The position numbers and the translations under genes are program-made. The notes under the pieces were generated by a model. That model saw nothing but the letters and a program-made list of their open reading frames with translations. It was not told where the DNA came from and did not search any database. This document shows positions 34,770 to 46,246 of a stretch of 64,000 nucleotides of DNA, one piece after another. This DNA is from Lycorma delicatula (taxonomy: Eukaryota; Arthropoda; Insecta; Hemiptera; Fulgoridae). Positions within the stretch are counted from its first letter, which is position 1. Each line of letters starts with the position of its first letter. The stretch lies in contig NC_134461.1 of NCBI RefSeq assembly GCF_047948215.1, forward strand, positions 83,104,103-83,168,102. Direction: 5' to 3'.

Positions 34770-35640
34770 GTACAGCAGGCATGCTGGAGTAGACGTGAGC
34801 CCGTGCGGCAGGCAAACTATACATTGAAAAACGGCGTTCCAGTGCTGGGAACGCCGTTTTGCATTCCAAAATCTTTGAGAAGTAGTATCTATCGTTGGCG
34901 AAGTTTTTAAACGAAAACTCAATTCAAACCAGGACTTTTGGGCTTCAAAATATTTTTTTTTTTTTGTAGTTTCATGATTTTTGAGGATTTGTACCAATCT
35001 TTATATATGCCGCCAATCTTTATAGTCATCTTTTGCTAAAGGAAAAGATGTAGCCGTTGCAAAAAGTTTGCAGTAGAAGCAAAAAACTGAGTCTTTGCCT
35101 ACAGAATACACCAACCAATTTCTGTGAATTTTCTCGTATAGTTGTTAGAGATGAACCTACGTCTGCTGGTATCAGTAGGGAAATCAAAATTGTACATTGG
35201 GGACGCTGGATCTGGTGTCGAAAGACAAATCCTTTCTGCATCAGAAATACATTCAGGCCATATATCAAAAACTGGATCAGAACTCAAAACCAAAACATCA
35301 GGACGCTCTTTATCTGTCTCCATCTGCAAGTGCATTTTCTACCTCCTTTGCTTCTTCCTCTTCGTGCTCTTATTGCTCAGGTCGTCTTCAACACGATCAG
35401 GTACCTGTGTTCTAGAAGACCACACAGAAATTGATGAAGACTGTTGTTCTCTTTTGGAACAATGACGTCCTCAACGTCATCAGCTTCAATGCTGTCCACA
35501 TCATCTTGATTTTTTTCACTTGTATTTGGCATAGAATTGTCTTTGAAAAACTTTTCCAAAGCCTTCGTTTTCAAACTTCTTTAGTCTTCGTTTCCTGAAT
35601 TGGCTACCAGATAATTTCTTTCTACCGTCCGCCATTCTGT
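34770..35640 (-). pseudogene. hAT-type transposase gene (ZMYM-like), 5' half, broken
   Basis: An ATG at about 35635 gives MADGRKKLSGSQFRKRRLKK, the typical start of hAT transposases related to ZMYM zinc-finger proteins. After frame changes come an acidic stretch (NQDDVDSIEADDVEDV), SSDPVFDIWPECISDAE (the D-P-x-x-W-P segment), FPTDTSRRRFISNNYTRKF and DSVFCFYCKLFATATSFPLA, the TTF-type zinc-finger with its C-x-x-C pair. After a short gap, ILKNHETTKKKKYFEAQKSW, FELSFRLKTSPTIDTTSQRF and HWNAVFQCIV match the next region. The catalytic RNase H fold and dimerisation domain are absent, so the gene is 3'-truncated near 34770. Opposite-strand frames here are shadows. Confidence 0.75.
34828..34860. repeat. 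Perfect 13-bp inverted repeat in the hAT relic
   Basis: AAAACGGCGTTCC (34828-34840) and GGAACGCCGTTTT (34848-34860) are separated by seven bases. It sits just where hAT coding similarity ends. Confidence 0.9.
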
Positions 35641-37280
35641 AAGTAAAAAAACAATGGAAATAAATAATCACCGAGGTACAACTTTAAAAAATAAATCTAT
35701 TTTTAATTAATAATCTTTCATATTTATTTTTCTGTCCCTCCCTGTATATAATGTAAACATTTTAGCTTTGCATAAAAACAACTAAAACAGTTTGCTAGGT
35801 GAAAATCTATATGAAACACAAAATTTCAATATCTAAAAAGACCGACCAAATTCATCAATCCATTTTCGAGCTAACAAATACAAAATACCAAAACCAAAAT
35901 AAAAAAAAAATAACAAGATTTTTTAATTAGAAAAAAAAATTAAATATTGAAAAATATTAACAGCACAGTTAGAAAGTAAATTATGGCAAATCTTTCCGAA
36001 TAATCTTTCATAGAACTACAGAACAAATGAACCGGGGTTAATTTCCTGGGCAATTATTACAGATGTTCATACAGAGAAAATACTTTCAAACGGAATCTCC
36101 TGGGACAGAATATATGTCACAAAGTAAACAAAAGCAAAATACCAAAATAAAAGTAAAAAAATAAACAATGAATAATGAGTAAATGTTAAATAAAAAAATG
36201 CAAAATGAACTTCAAACGGAATCTTCTGGCCATCTCATTCCATAAATTTTCTGATGCAGTTGTTCATTACAGAGAAAATAATTTAATACAAAGTGTCGAA
36301 ATAATACATGTTTGACGGTGAAATGTTTTATAATTGTATCTTGCTATAATCATTATCCAAATTGTTCGAATTTAATTCAGCAGTCCTGAAGGATAGAACA
36401 ATTATGAACAAAAACGGATAAAAGTCTTACCTCTGGGCAAACTTCCTTCAGGAGAGATGTATAAAGATAAACTTAACAAAAATTACAATTATTTAATATA
36501 TATTATTTTTCTATATATTACATATTTTATGTGTTGCTTAGGTCAAGGTCCTGCAAAATTAAAGTGGTTGCTTACTGTTGCTAAAGTTTTAAACAAATCA
36601 AGAAATCACTGCAATGCAAATCACTCACCCGCTCCGAACAAAATCACTCACTAAAAAATTTCGAAAATACCTCCCACTAAAAAACAACTTTTCTCTCCCC
36701 TCAAAAGCGCCAAAGAGAATTCAATAATCTTTCCCCCCCTTGCAACGCCCACATTTCTTTTTTCCCTCCCACTCTAACTATATGACACGCGTCAGCCAAT
36801 TACGACGACCAGTGAAAGGGAGAAAGATATTTTCCATTGTTGCTTAACGCTGGTAATTTTTAAAACTTATGGCTTCGGGAAAAACTTTTTTTAAACGAAC
36901 TTCTCGTCAGATTTGAATAATTTTCCTTTCATTTGAAAGCCAGTTCTTGAAGGTATTTTCTGAAAATAAAATTCGTTTTTATATGACAGGTATTAAAGAT
37001 TTTACCGGGATTTACAAAAAGATTTTACGGGAAAATAGCATTTCGTCCAAAAAAGTGAACTTATTTCAATTAAATACCGACATGCGTCTAATTATCATAC
37101 TGATTTGAAATTGTCCTCGTTGTGGAAGGTATAAAGTAAGTTTCAGGAGGTATAAAAAGGTTTTCTGTACCTGTTCAACTTCCGGACTTTCAACAATTTT
37201 AGTAGGGAAATTCGCTGAAAAAGGTGAAAAAATCGATAAAAAACATTGAGTAACGAAAAACCTACTTCAGAAATCGAAAA
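35641..37280. other. Possible 5' region of the hAT element, otherwise unassigned
   Basis: This lies upstream of the hAT start codon on the minus strand. TTCAAACGGAATCTCCTGG (about 36087) recurs as TTCAAACGGAATCTTCTGG (about 36211), showing a diverged local duplication. The block 36590-36790 is cytosine-rich (CCCGCTCCGAAC, CTTTCCCCCCTTGC). No element terminus was identified. Confidence 0.35.
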
Positions 37281-37389
37281 ATTCTCTTCGAGGTGTTTCG
37301 ATTCCTGTGCTGGGCCACCTTCGTTCCAAGTTTCGTACCTGTAGGTGCAGCGGTGTCTGTGCTGTATTGCACACAGCAGCCACGCGTGC

Positions 37390-37430
37390 GCGCACACACA
37401 CACACAGGGAGAGAGAGAGAGAGAGCGAGT
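37390..37430. repeat. (CA)n-(GA)n microsatellite
   Basis: A short CA run and then GGGAGAGAGAGAGAGAGAGC. It lies within an open stretch (37293-37718) whose residues are dominated by this simple repeat, so no gene is called. Confidence 0.9.
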
Positions 37431-38229
37431 GAAATAGGTATAAAGTCATTGCCTTTTATATATATAGATTACTTGAGTAGCGCTTTCAAAGTTTTGTGGT
37501 CTTTAGTACATAAAATTAGATTTTTTAATTATTTTTTAGAATTCTTTCCAGAAAATTTTCTAATTAATTCAGAAACTCCGTTGCGATTTTTTTCTCATTT
37601 TATTTTGGCAATTTTGCGCCCCTCAGTTTTTTTACTCCATGTCGGGGCACGGACTAACGGAGTGTTTGTCAGGTCTTGTCAACACTGTTTAACGTTTCAT
37701 GTAATTCTAATAATTTAGGATCAGTAGAATTACAGGAGCTACCCTCGTATGTTGTCGGTTGACAATTTACTTCTTCTGTCGTTTTTATTAAGGTTGTAGA
37801 TTATGTTTCTTCATCATTTGCTGTTAAACAGCATAATCTTCTCAATAAATTTCTGAGTGGCATTATGCCGCTATTATCAGAAGACAAGACCTTTTCTAAA
37901 TAGTAAAAGACAGTTTGTAAAATTTCACCAATGTTTCACTAAACTAAAGCATCTGTAATTGGAAAAATTGTAAGTATAAATCAAGTAAGATTGAAACATA
38001 AAATAATTACGTTGCACGAATTAATAAAAAATTAACTTAAAAAGAACAATAATAATCATTCGTAAATTTTAATTAGTTATAAAATGTTTTTTGTAATAAT
38101 TTCAGTTTAACATTTTTTCTAGGCATAAATTTCATTGCCTAATTCTAATTTTGCATGCATTTCATTGAGAGATTTTGATATAGGTTAAATTTCATCAGAA
38201 TTTTGTGCAATTCTAGAAAAATAAATAAA

Positions 38230-38990
38230 TATTCAGTAGAGTTTGTCTGTTTGTTTGTTATCGCATCACGCGAAAACCAACCTACCGATTGCTTTCAAAT
38301 TTGTAGGATACATCTGTGTTATCCCAGGAAGATGTTATAGTCCATAGACCGAGGCCCTAGCCCAGGCGGCCGCACCCGGCCTGTGTAAAGAATTTATGCG
38401 GCCCGCTAAAAATATGTCAATATTAACTTTTTTTTTATAAGCAATTGAATAATGGAAAATACAGAAATTTAAACAAACTTAACACGTCACATTTGTATTT
38501 TTGTTAATTTGTTGTACTAAATTATTTACATTTACTCATAAACAAATTCCATAATAAAATTTTGTTTACTTAAACGAATCGTTTTTGTATTTAACATTTT
38601 TTTATTTTAATTTTTCGTTCGACCCGTGAAAAAAGTTTTCTTTCCAATTCGGCCCGTAGGAAAAAACTGTTGGCCACGCCTGCTCTAGCCCACTTGGAGG
38701 TGAAGTCATCAATTAAAGATATTCATTAAGAAGAACAAAATTAATAATTAAAAATTTAATTAATTTCTGCCATTATGGCAAGAAAAATATCTTGTGAAGT
38801 TTTCGTCGTCAAAAGTGTGTGTACTTTAGATAAACTATTCTTTTCTTTTGTAATTATTTTTTTTTCAGGTTTCTATAAAACCTGAATATTTTAATTGTTA
38901 TTTATCAGTATTATTCTCATAACCATGAGGGTAACGAACACTGCGGGATCCTGGTTAGACGGGAATACCGAGCGAAGCTATCCTTGACAA
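38230..38990 (+). mobile_element. Second Helitron-like element, hosting a hAT MITE
   Basis: The left part (GTCTGTTTGTTTGTTATCGC, then CACGCGAAAACCAACC) is Helitron 5'-like. The right part (CATGAGGGTAACGAACACTG to ACCGAGCGAAGCTATCC) is similar to the 3' part of the Helitron at 26164-27095. The middle is occupied by an insertion at 38363-38682. The CTRR end is not preserved. No helicase text is seen, so this is a nonautonomous copy. Confidence 0.5.
38363..38682. mobile_element. hAT MITE, 320 bp, with 8-bp target duplication
   Basis: The ends are CAGGCGGCCGCACCCGG on the left and, read inward from the right, CAGGCGTGGCCAACAG. The flanks are CCCTAGCC (38355-38362) and CTCTAGCC (38683-38690), an 8-bp duplication with one mismatch that fits the known hAT preference for N-T-C-T-A-G-A-N-like targets. 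The interior is AT-rich and noncoding. Confidence 0.85.
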
Positions 38991-40409
38991 ATAAATATTA
39001 TAAAATTTGATTGTCTGTAATAAATATGTTATGTGTTATATTTAAATCAATCATTATGATTTAATATAAATGATACTTTTCATTTTGTATTATGTAATTA
39101 GATGCGAAAGGTATTGATTTTTTTTTAAATGCACATTATTCAATAGTAATTAATTGTAGTTATTCAACTGTATTATATATAACGTTATAAATGTATCATA
39201 TTACATTGTATAATGCAATCAGTCCTTTTCAGAAGACAACGTATCAAACGCTACAATACGACATTTATGCTCTTGCAGTAATAATAATAATAATTATAAT
39301 GGAACAATATTGAAGTTATGAAAAGATATGATGGCGATCGGAGAGAGGGTTTTTTTTTAGCCAGACTAGTGAGAGACGTGGAGACGTGAAAGACACAAGA
39401 TATAGGAGGTAGTGGACAGGTATACAGACAAGTGTGTGACGTAACACATGCAGATATGCAGCGGTGGTATAGCCGACCCGGATAGATAGAGGTGGTTAAG
39501 TGTTATGGTGGAGAAGAGGATTTGTGGCTAGGTACTGCGTTGCACAGTGGGTATATACAACACTATATCTTATAACAGCTGCGATGCAGCCAGATCCTGT
39601 GCTTGCTCGCTATGTGCTTTTGCTTTGCTCGATGCTTGGCTACGGCGTTGGTTATGTACCGGTCTCATACAACCTGTTCACCCAACATTACAAAACCAAG
39701 GACATATTTTGCATTAAAGATTGAACTTCTTTTTATTCCTTTTTCCATGTAACAGTATACTGTCATAATGTTCCATTGTATTGATTCTTTTTCATTAATT
39801 CAATAGATTTCTTTATAAACTTTTAAAATTTTAGGACTGTATTAGAGGCCCGTTCAATTATTACGTAGTTTCTTAGGGGATGGGAGGGTTCAATTTTTCG
39901 TATTTTTTCTAACAAAGAGCGAGAGTAACTCAAATTCTTTCAACAGAATGTGAGCAATATTCAAATGATTAACCAAAGGAAACAAAATCAAAAAAATATA
40001 TTACCAATACATAATATATGCCTAAATAATTTAAATTTCTTCATTTATCTAGAACGTTCAAGGAATTTTCTAAATATGTTTCACAAACATTTACTTACTG
40101 TAATGTTCTAAGATAATTCTAGAAATACTTAAAGATTACTGTAGCAGTATTGTTATATTAACGTAACCTCAAGCTTAGAATTAAACCGTATTTAATTTTT
40201 TAAATATTGAATTTAATAATTTACGTCTGAGCAATAATAATACACAATGTTCTCGTGTTTAATTAAGATATTACATATGTAAACGTATTAATAAAAATTA
40301 ATTAATTAAACGAATTTGTAAAGCTATTAATAAATAATGATAAATTCTTCCAGTACTCAGATAGCTAAAATATTAAAATTGAGAAAATTTAAATCTTTAA
40401 ATATAAATA
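38991..40409. other. Unassigned stretch with one unrecognised open frame
   Basis: The segment 39340-39720 has more balanced composition than its surroundings. A frame at 39500-39724 encodes 74 residues with two hydrophobic stretches (VYTTLYLITAAM, YVLLLCSMLGYGVGYVPVSY). No family is recognised, no splice partner or promoter is evident, and an LTR or old exon are both possible. The rest is AT-rich and empty. Confidence 0.3.
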
Positions 40410-41200
40410 TTTTACCACTTACTTTCGATTTGGTAATTTTGGTAAAAGACATTAGAAAGGCGAAAAACAAAATGTAAGAATTAAAAAGAAATGTACCAAC
40501 AAAATTGGTCTACAGATTTCATACGAAAAAACAAAATAATTTTCCAATAATAAAAGAAGAATCCGAAAAATTAAAACTTAAGAAAAAGAATCAATCAAAA
40601 TAGACAAAAATTTAAATATTCAGGTGAAAAAATTTCCCTGAATGTTTCAGAAAAAGAAGTAATAAAAATCAGAACCCAAAAAAAATGTAAGTAGCTCTTA
40701 CAAGAAACATTTAAAATAATAAATCGTTATTAAAAAACGTGAAATTAAGATATTATAAGACCGTAGTTTTGCCAGAAGCGTTATTTAATCTGGAAGGCCT
40801 AAAGAATTTCTAAGGAAAAAATTTTTAGTAAAAGTTGAAAAAATATGTTTAAATCCACAGACTAAAATTTAAAGATAATATTTGTAAATTAAGAAAATCA
40901 CAAAAAAATTTAACAAAATTTAGAAAAATTAGACCATATAGTGAAAAAAAACCAGTAAATTTTTGTATTGATTTATATAGAATGGATGAAACTAGATCAA
41001 CAAAAATATATTTAACTTTTTCGAAAGGAAAACCAAAATAAGCTTTTCACAAAAATTTTGAGAATATCTAAAATTATTAAATATTTCCCAAGAAATAATT
41101 TTTGATAAAGAATTTTTCAGAAAACTAGTGGATGTATTTTCAGAGAAATAGAAAAGGAAAACAGTTTAAAATTTATCATAAGTTTTAAAGTTTGATTATG
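40410..41200 (+). pseudogene. Decayed LINE reverse transcriptase, fingers/thumb part (LINE-A)
   Basis: The plus strand, across frames, reads DLVILVKDIRKAKNKM where the 20.7-kb copy has D-I-V-I-F-T-K-D-I-D-E-A-K. It continues IGLQISYEKTK, a block matching the following K-Y-L-G region poorly, then LKYYKTVV-type text (REIKIL, then DRSFARSVI) matching the A-K-L-R-H-Y-K-T-V-I-x-P-E-A-L-Y motif. Many stops are present. Start and end are set by where similarity fades. Confidence 0.6.
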
Positions 41201-41596
41201 ACGTAAAATTTAACTAATATTTTTTGTAAAAAAAATTAACTTCCAAAAAAAACAAAATATTTTTTTTGTGAAAGATTATAGATAGTTTTTATTGCTATTA
41301 TAGAAACATAATTTTAAATACATAATAGTTATTTAAAATAATGAATATATATGTATAATTCATCCTAATTATTAATATTTATATAAGATATCTTATTACA
41401 CATGTGATTTGCTTCTTTATAAACAGATATATATGTATTACAATCATATATTGGAACTATAAAAATTTACCTAGTGAATATATATGCAGAGAGTAAGTAT
41501 AATAAAGGGGAAAATATGGTGTGGTCATACCAAAAATGTGGTATCGGGATTTCTGCAAATCTTTACGTTTTAGGGTCCAACTAGTTCATCTAGACC

Positions 41597-42427
41597 ATTG
41601 ATTCCCAAAGTGGTCCAGGTGGACCCCCAGGGATCACGGGAGACTCGACGGGAGTCCACGTTGGCGTGACAAAAAAATGGGGTTCACAATTCGTAAGCGG
41701 GGGTCCACGAAAATTCATCTGGTTTCGATAGTGAAGAGCTAAAATGTTTGCTTGACTTTGCGTATCAATCTAGGCAGATAATGTTTTGAGAAGCTCAGCG
41801 ACTGTTACTCGTAAAAACTTGCATATTCCATATTCAGTAGAACGAACGATGTCGAGACTTGCAAAGCGCGGCCGCTGCCGCCGCCGCCGTCCGCAACGCT
41901 TGTTCAGAAGTGCAAAGGGACGAAATACGACTTGTGGTGTGTGTGCTAGCAATCTTGCATAAACTTGTTTGATTCTTCACTAATATAAATACGATTGCCA
42001 AGGATAAAGTGTAATGATTACATATTTGAATAAATGCAACACAAAAAATATACTATTTTTCTTTTGCTTTTTACCACTCTGAATGGGAAGTTTTTTAAAT
42101 AAAATAAGTGAGAATTGATTGCTTTCTTGTGCTGTGAGTAGATATCAAAAATGTAAAGTTGGATGGAAGCATTTTTCTGATTGGCCAACTTTACGTTTTT
42201 GACATCCACTCACAGCAGTCAATCAAACATTAACCAATCAATTCTCACTTTTTTTCGGAAGCTGTTAGTTCGTGTAACTCAGCCGTAACGCAAATTTTCA
42301 TAGTTAGATCTAATCTTCACATTTTCCGTCGTCTGGAAATATGGTAGAAATGTAACTGCAGGGGGTCCACCGGAACCAGCAAAATTTTGAAAGTGGTCTA
42401 TGAGAAAAATAAGTTTGGGAACCTCTG
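41597..42427. mobile_element. hAT-type nonautonomous element, about 830 bp, with internal foldback
   Basis: The left end CATTGATTCCCAAAGTGG and the right end read inward (CAGAGGTTCCCAAACTT) form imperfect terminal inverted repeats of the kind seen in several hAT groups. The flanks ATCTAGAC (41589-41596) and ATTAGACA (42428-42435) look like a damaged 8-bp duplication of a C-T-A-G target. Subterminal blocks also match inversely (GGTGGACCCCCAGGG near the left, GGGGGTCCACC near the right). A GC-rich patch at 41860-41900 contains CGGCCGCTGCCGCCGCCGCC. No transposase is seen. Confidence 0.75.
42104..42250. repeat. Long imperfect foldback within the hAT element
   Basis: The 32-base arm at 42131-42162 (GCTGTGAGTAGATATCAAAA then ATGTAAAGTTGG) pairs with 42184-42215 with about four mismatches and a 21-base loop. 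Outer sequence also pairs: AAGTGAGAATTGATTG (about 42106-42121) with CAATCAATTCTCACTT (42235-42250). A transcript would form a long hairpin. Confidence 0.9.
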
Positions 42428-42639
42428 ATTAGACAAAAAAACCATAGTATGTATGTACATTTGTGTATCGCACTGCTTTTGACCTTAAGTCTCAGAATTG
42501 ATCGAACGATTTTCTTTAAACTTGGCTCAAATATTTCTATGTGTTGATCATTGATCATATTTTTTTTTTTCAAAATTCGTTCAGGGAGGCTATCGAAAAA
42601 AATTAATTTCGATTTTTCAAAGAAAAATTATTACCTACA

Positions 42640-43110
42640 GAGTCCGGCAGAAATAACTCCCTGATTTTCCACCGCTGCTGGTGGAGCATTAATAGTACAG
42701 GGGGTGATGTGGGCACGCTATTTTGTAGCGGATATCTTGCCATTTCAGTTACAAACATGGCGTGGATTGGTGACCATCGCGTTTCGTTATTGAAACGTAT
42801 TTTAAAAATGATGATTCAATTATCAATAAGCAACGATTATTTCGTTCACAATTTCGGCTAGGTTGACACGCCGCGGTATCCGATAAGAAGACAATTTAGT
42901 ATGGGTTTACAATTTTAGACCTACCGGTTCAGCATTGAAAAAGAAACCACCAGTTAGGTCACGTTCAAACAACCGAAAATATTGAACCAGTTACACAATC
43001 TCCACGTCGAGAGATTCTTAAACACGCTGCACGTTCACAAATTTCTGATCGGACTGTAAGGAGAACTTTACACGCCGACTTACAGTTTCATCTTTACATG
43101 ATGTGAAAAC
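42640..43110 (+). pseudogene. N-terminal HTH fragment of an IS630-type (DUF4817) transposase
   Basis: After a possible element end (GAGTCCGGCAGAAATAACTC), an ATG-like start gives AWIGDHRVSLLKR, then across shifts NKQRLFRSQFRLG, SALKKKPPVRSR-like text, TTENIEPVTQSPRREILKHA and ARSQISDRTVRRTLHADLQF. It follows the insect DUF4817/HTH pattern: E-H-R-F, Q-R-x-F-R-x-x-F, T-P-E-N-I-E-x-V, S-P-R-R-S, I-S-x-x-T-V-R-R-I-L-H-x-D-L. The catalytic domain is missing; a LINE in opposite orientation begins directly to the right, so the transposon was probably cut by that insertion or deletion. Confidence 0.7.
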
Positions 43111-44990
43111 CCCATGTTTCAGTACCACACAGACCCACCGGAACAGGAATGCTTTTATAAAGTTTCATCATTGTAACATTCCTCATTCTGCCACGCAATG
43201 TTCTCCTAATAGTACCACATATTTTATTAAACTTTTCTGTCTTATTTTTTCACCCGTTTCTACAAAAGATGATATACTGCAACCTAGAAATTTAAATTCA
43301 TTCACTTGGTTAATGATTTTATCTTCCATTACCAATTTACATCACAGCGGATTTAGCCAGGAAAAGGCCATAGAAATCGTTTTACCTGGTGAGATATTAA
43401 AATTATATTCTTTGACTATATTATTCAATTCAAACAAAGCACGCTGTAGATAATCTTCTTTGTTGGATATAATAACATCATCGGCGAACAAAAGCGTCAT
43501 TACAAAATTCTTCTGATAAATACCATCGTCAATTTTTAAAATTCATAACCTACATTTCCATTTTCTAATGGTATCATCTAAATAAATATCAAATAATAAA
43601 GGTGAAATTCTACACCCTTGTCTTACGCCCATTTTCACCTTCCTATATTCAACTTTTCCATTTCGCAATCTAACCGCTACTCTTGTGTCCCGGTATAAAG
43701 TTTTCAATATCTCAATAATATGTAAAGGAATTCTCTTTCCGCCAATATATTCCATATTACCTCTCAATATTCTATCGAAGGCCTTTTCATAATCAATAAA
43801 CACTACTGCAGTTAAATTCTTTTCTCTACAATCTGTTTTAATACAAAGATATTATCCATGCACGAACGTCCTTCTGGAAACCAGTTTGTTCTTCCAGCAG
43901 CACAGTCTCTACAACGGGTCTAATTCGATTAATCAAAATCCGGGAAAATAAATTATAACCGAAATTTAACAAACTTATTACTCTATAAATACTAAGACTC
44001 TATTACCTCTCTTAAAAACAGGTACCACCAATGCGTCTCTCCATTCCTCTGGTATTCTCCTCTGCTTTCAGCATAAGTCAATGAAACTTTCTAACTGGAT
44101 GTGGAGTTCCAATGGTGCATATTTCAACAATTCCATGTTAAAGTTGTCCGTCCCTGCCGCTTTCTTAATATGACTACAAGTAAAAGCCGTTTTTAATTCG
44201 TTAAGGTCTACTTTGTTTATGCCAGGTATGAGTACCCACGGATCATCAATTGGATAAATCTCTTGTCCGTTAACCAATATTGCTGATAATATTACAACCA
44301 TTTCGCATCATCAACAGTGTGAATTCCTGCCGAATCTCGTGCATCTGTATTGAGATGTTTCATAATCTTATAAGCCTTACTCTGCCTACCACGAAGATCA
44401 TGTGGCAACATATTCATTCCAAGATTGCCGTTTAGCTTTCACTAATGTTTTCGTCTTCCTTGCTTGAGTTTGATATTGCTCTTTATCGATCTCTGATTTT
44501 GTTGAAAGCCACTTTAGGTACAATTGTTTTTTCTTATTAACTTCTCTTTCAAGATCGTCATTCAAGATGTATAACCTCTTCTTCAAAGACTTAATCTTCG
44601 TACCCAAAGCTTCAAATGCCGATATTTCAATAACTGTTTTAACATCCATTCTTTTTCTAAATCATTTACGTCCAATCATATGTTATCATTGAGATGGGCC
44701 CGTACACGATTTTGGTACAAAGATCTTATAGAGAGATCCATCAAAAGGTGTTTCTTCCATCCCTGTGACCTACATTTTGTATTTTCCGAGTTAGCCTTAA
44801 ACAATTTCTGTCTAAAAGCTACTTCACCACGTACCAGATAATGATCAGAGCTGATATCTGATCTAAAGACTTTAAATCATGAAACAACTTTTACAGTCGT
44901 TTATTAGCCAAAAAATAATCAATAAGTGATTTTTATGCTCTATTAGTCCAAGTATAATTGTGAATTTCTTTGTATTTAAAAATATGTTTT
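43110..44990 (-). pseudogene. LINE endonuclease/reverse transcriptase ORF2, 5'-truncated and decayed
   Basis: This is the longest LINE in the window, about 1.9 kb. Read from 44990 downward: end of the AP-type endonuclease (HNYTWTNRA, KSLIDYFLANKRL, then a D-I-S-S-D-H-Y-like site), a coiled linker (MDVKTVIEISAFEALGTKIK, with KAKRQSWNEYVAT), KKAAGTDNFNMELLKYAPLE, then the palm: MFIDYEKAFDRILRGNMEYI, RNGKVEYRKVKMGVRQGCRI, SPLLFDIYLDDTIRKW, LLFADDVIISNKEDYLQ-type active site near 43490, and VNEFKFLGCSIS. Known role: nicking the target and copying element RNA. Frames are broken at about 43540, 43810 and 44300 and by stops in between. The N-terminal endonuclease half and any ORF1 are absent. Confidence 0.88.
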
Positions 44991-45439
44991 CAGTACATAG
45001 TCCGTTAACTACTTATAACTTTAACTACTGGAGACTTTAACTACTGACAATCTTAAAGTAAAAAATTGGCTTTGGAGAAGGTATTAATGTTATTTTTTTG
45101 GGTAAAGTGGCTTGTTTCTTTCCATTTTCCTGCGTGAAAAAACCCTTGTTTTTAATAACCACTTTTTTATCTTTAATCCTTCATCCGAGAAATTTCAGTT
45201 TTTGGATACTGGCCGGTTCCTTATACGTCCATAATTTATTACTTGTAGATTCGGTGTATCCTTGGTACTGAGAAAGCTGTCTGATTAGGTCTACCCTGTT
45301 CTGAGATCTTTTTCCGTTTCCTGATTAATATTTTTAGCTATACGATAAAGTAAGATTTTTTAATTAGTACAGATATATCAACGAAAATCTACACACAGAG
45401 AACCCTCGAAACAAAAAATTGTTAACTGTACTGTTATTG
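44991..45439. other. Unassigned DNA
   Basis: No gene or named repeat is seen between the LINE and the next SINE. Confidence 0.5.
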
Positions 45440-45700
45440 TTAGCCCACCTACTACTGGTCTACTGGTTAACTCGTCGCAAATCAGTTGTTTAACAGCGAA
45501 TTTCGAAGTCGAAAATTGTGAGGTTCAAATCCTAGTAAAAGTTAGTTGTTTATATACAAATTTGAATTCTACACAGTGGATACAGGTGTTTTTTGATGGT
45601 TCAATTAACCACACGTCTCAGGGATGGTCGGCCTGAATTTGTATAAGACTACACCTCGTTTACATATCATCCTCAGCTCATTGGGCCATGGGGGGAGGGT
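45440..45700 (+). mobile_element. SINE-2 copy, highly diverged
   Basis: The order of the family is kept (GCCCACCTACTACTGGTCTA, GGTTCAAATCCTAGTAAAAG, CACAGTGGATACAGGTGTTT, CAATTAACCACACGTCTCAG, AAGACTACACC), but with many changes and a different end (CCTCAGCTCATTGGGCCATG). It is older than the other copies, and no target duplication is visible. Confidence 0.75.
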
Positions 45701-46200
45701 TGCTTATTGTTTACTAATTGAGCAGATTAAAACGTACACATTTGCAAAAAAGATTACTGTTATGTCGGCATAAATTTCAGAATAAGAGATTTATTTTTAT
45801 TTCGATAAATTGTGGAATATAGAAATTGTTGAAGAATCTTGTAAAATGAAGATTTTCTGTATTCTTAAGTTTATTATTAAAAAAAAATTTGAGAGATTAG
45901 AAATTGTAAACAGAGAAAAATATTAGAATGAAGAATATAACTAACCGCAAAAATAAAATTTAACAAATTATTTGTGATTAATAAAGATGAGTATAAAATG
46001 GAAAAGAATGGATAAATTCAACAAAATAATTATTTACGAAAGTTGAGAATGATTAAACTATTTATTCATGAATAACTAATCTAAGATTATAAAATTAAAT
46101 AATAATCGTACTCTAATTAGACTTTTTTTAAGATAATTAAATCTTAAAATAACTTTTTTCTTCGTTAAAATCATTATTGGTGTAGTAGGTTTTTCCATCG

Positions 46201-46246
<46 letters not shown>

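Noticed and set aside
35057..35465. Several overlapping plus-strand open stretches
   Set aside because: All are antisense to the hAT transposase relic, which explains the sequence better.
37293..37718. A 141-codon open stretch
   Set aside because: It is carried by CA/GA simple repeat and T-rich sequence, has no domain and no splice context.
39500..39724. A small membrane protein gene
   Set aside because: Kept only as an unassigned open frame; there is no supporting signal, and an LTR or old exon explains the balanced composition as well.
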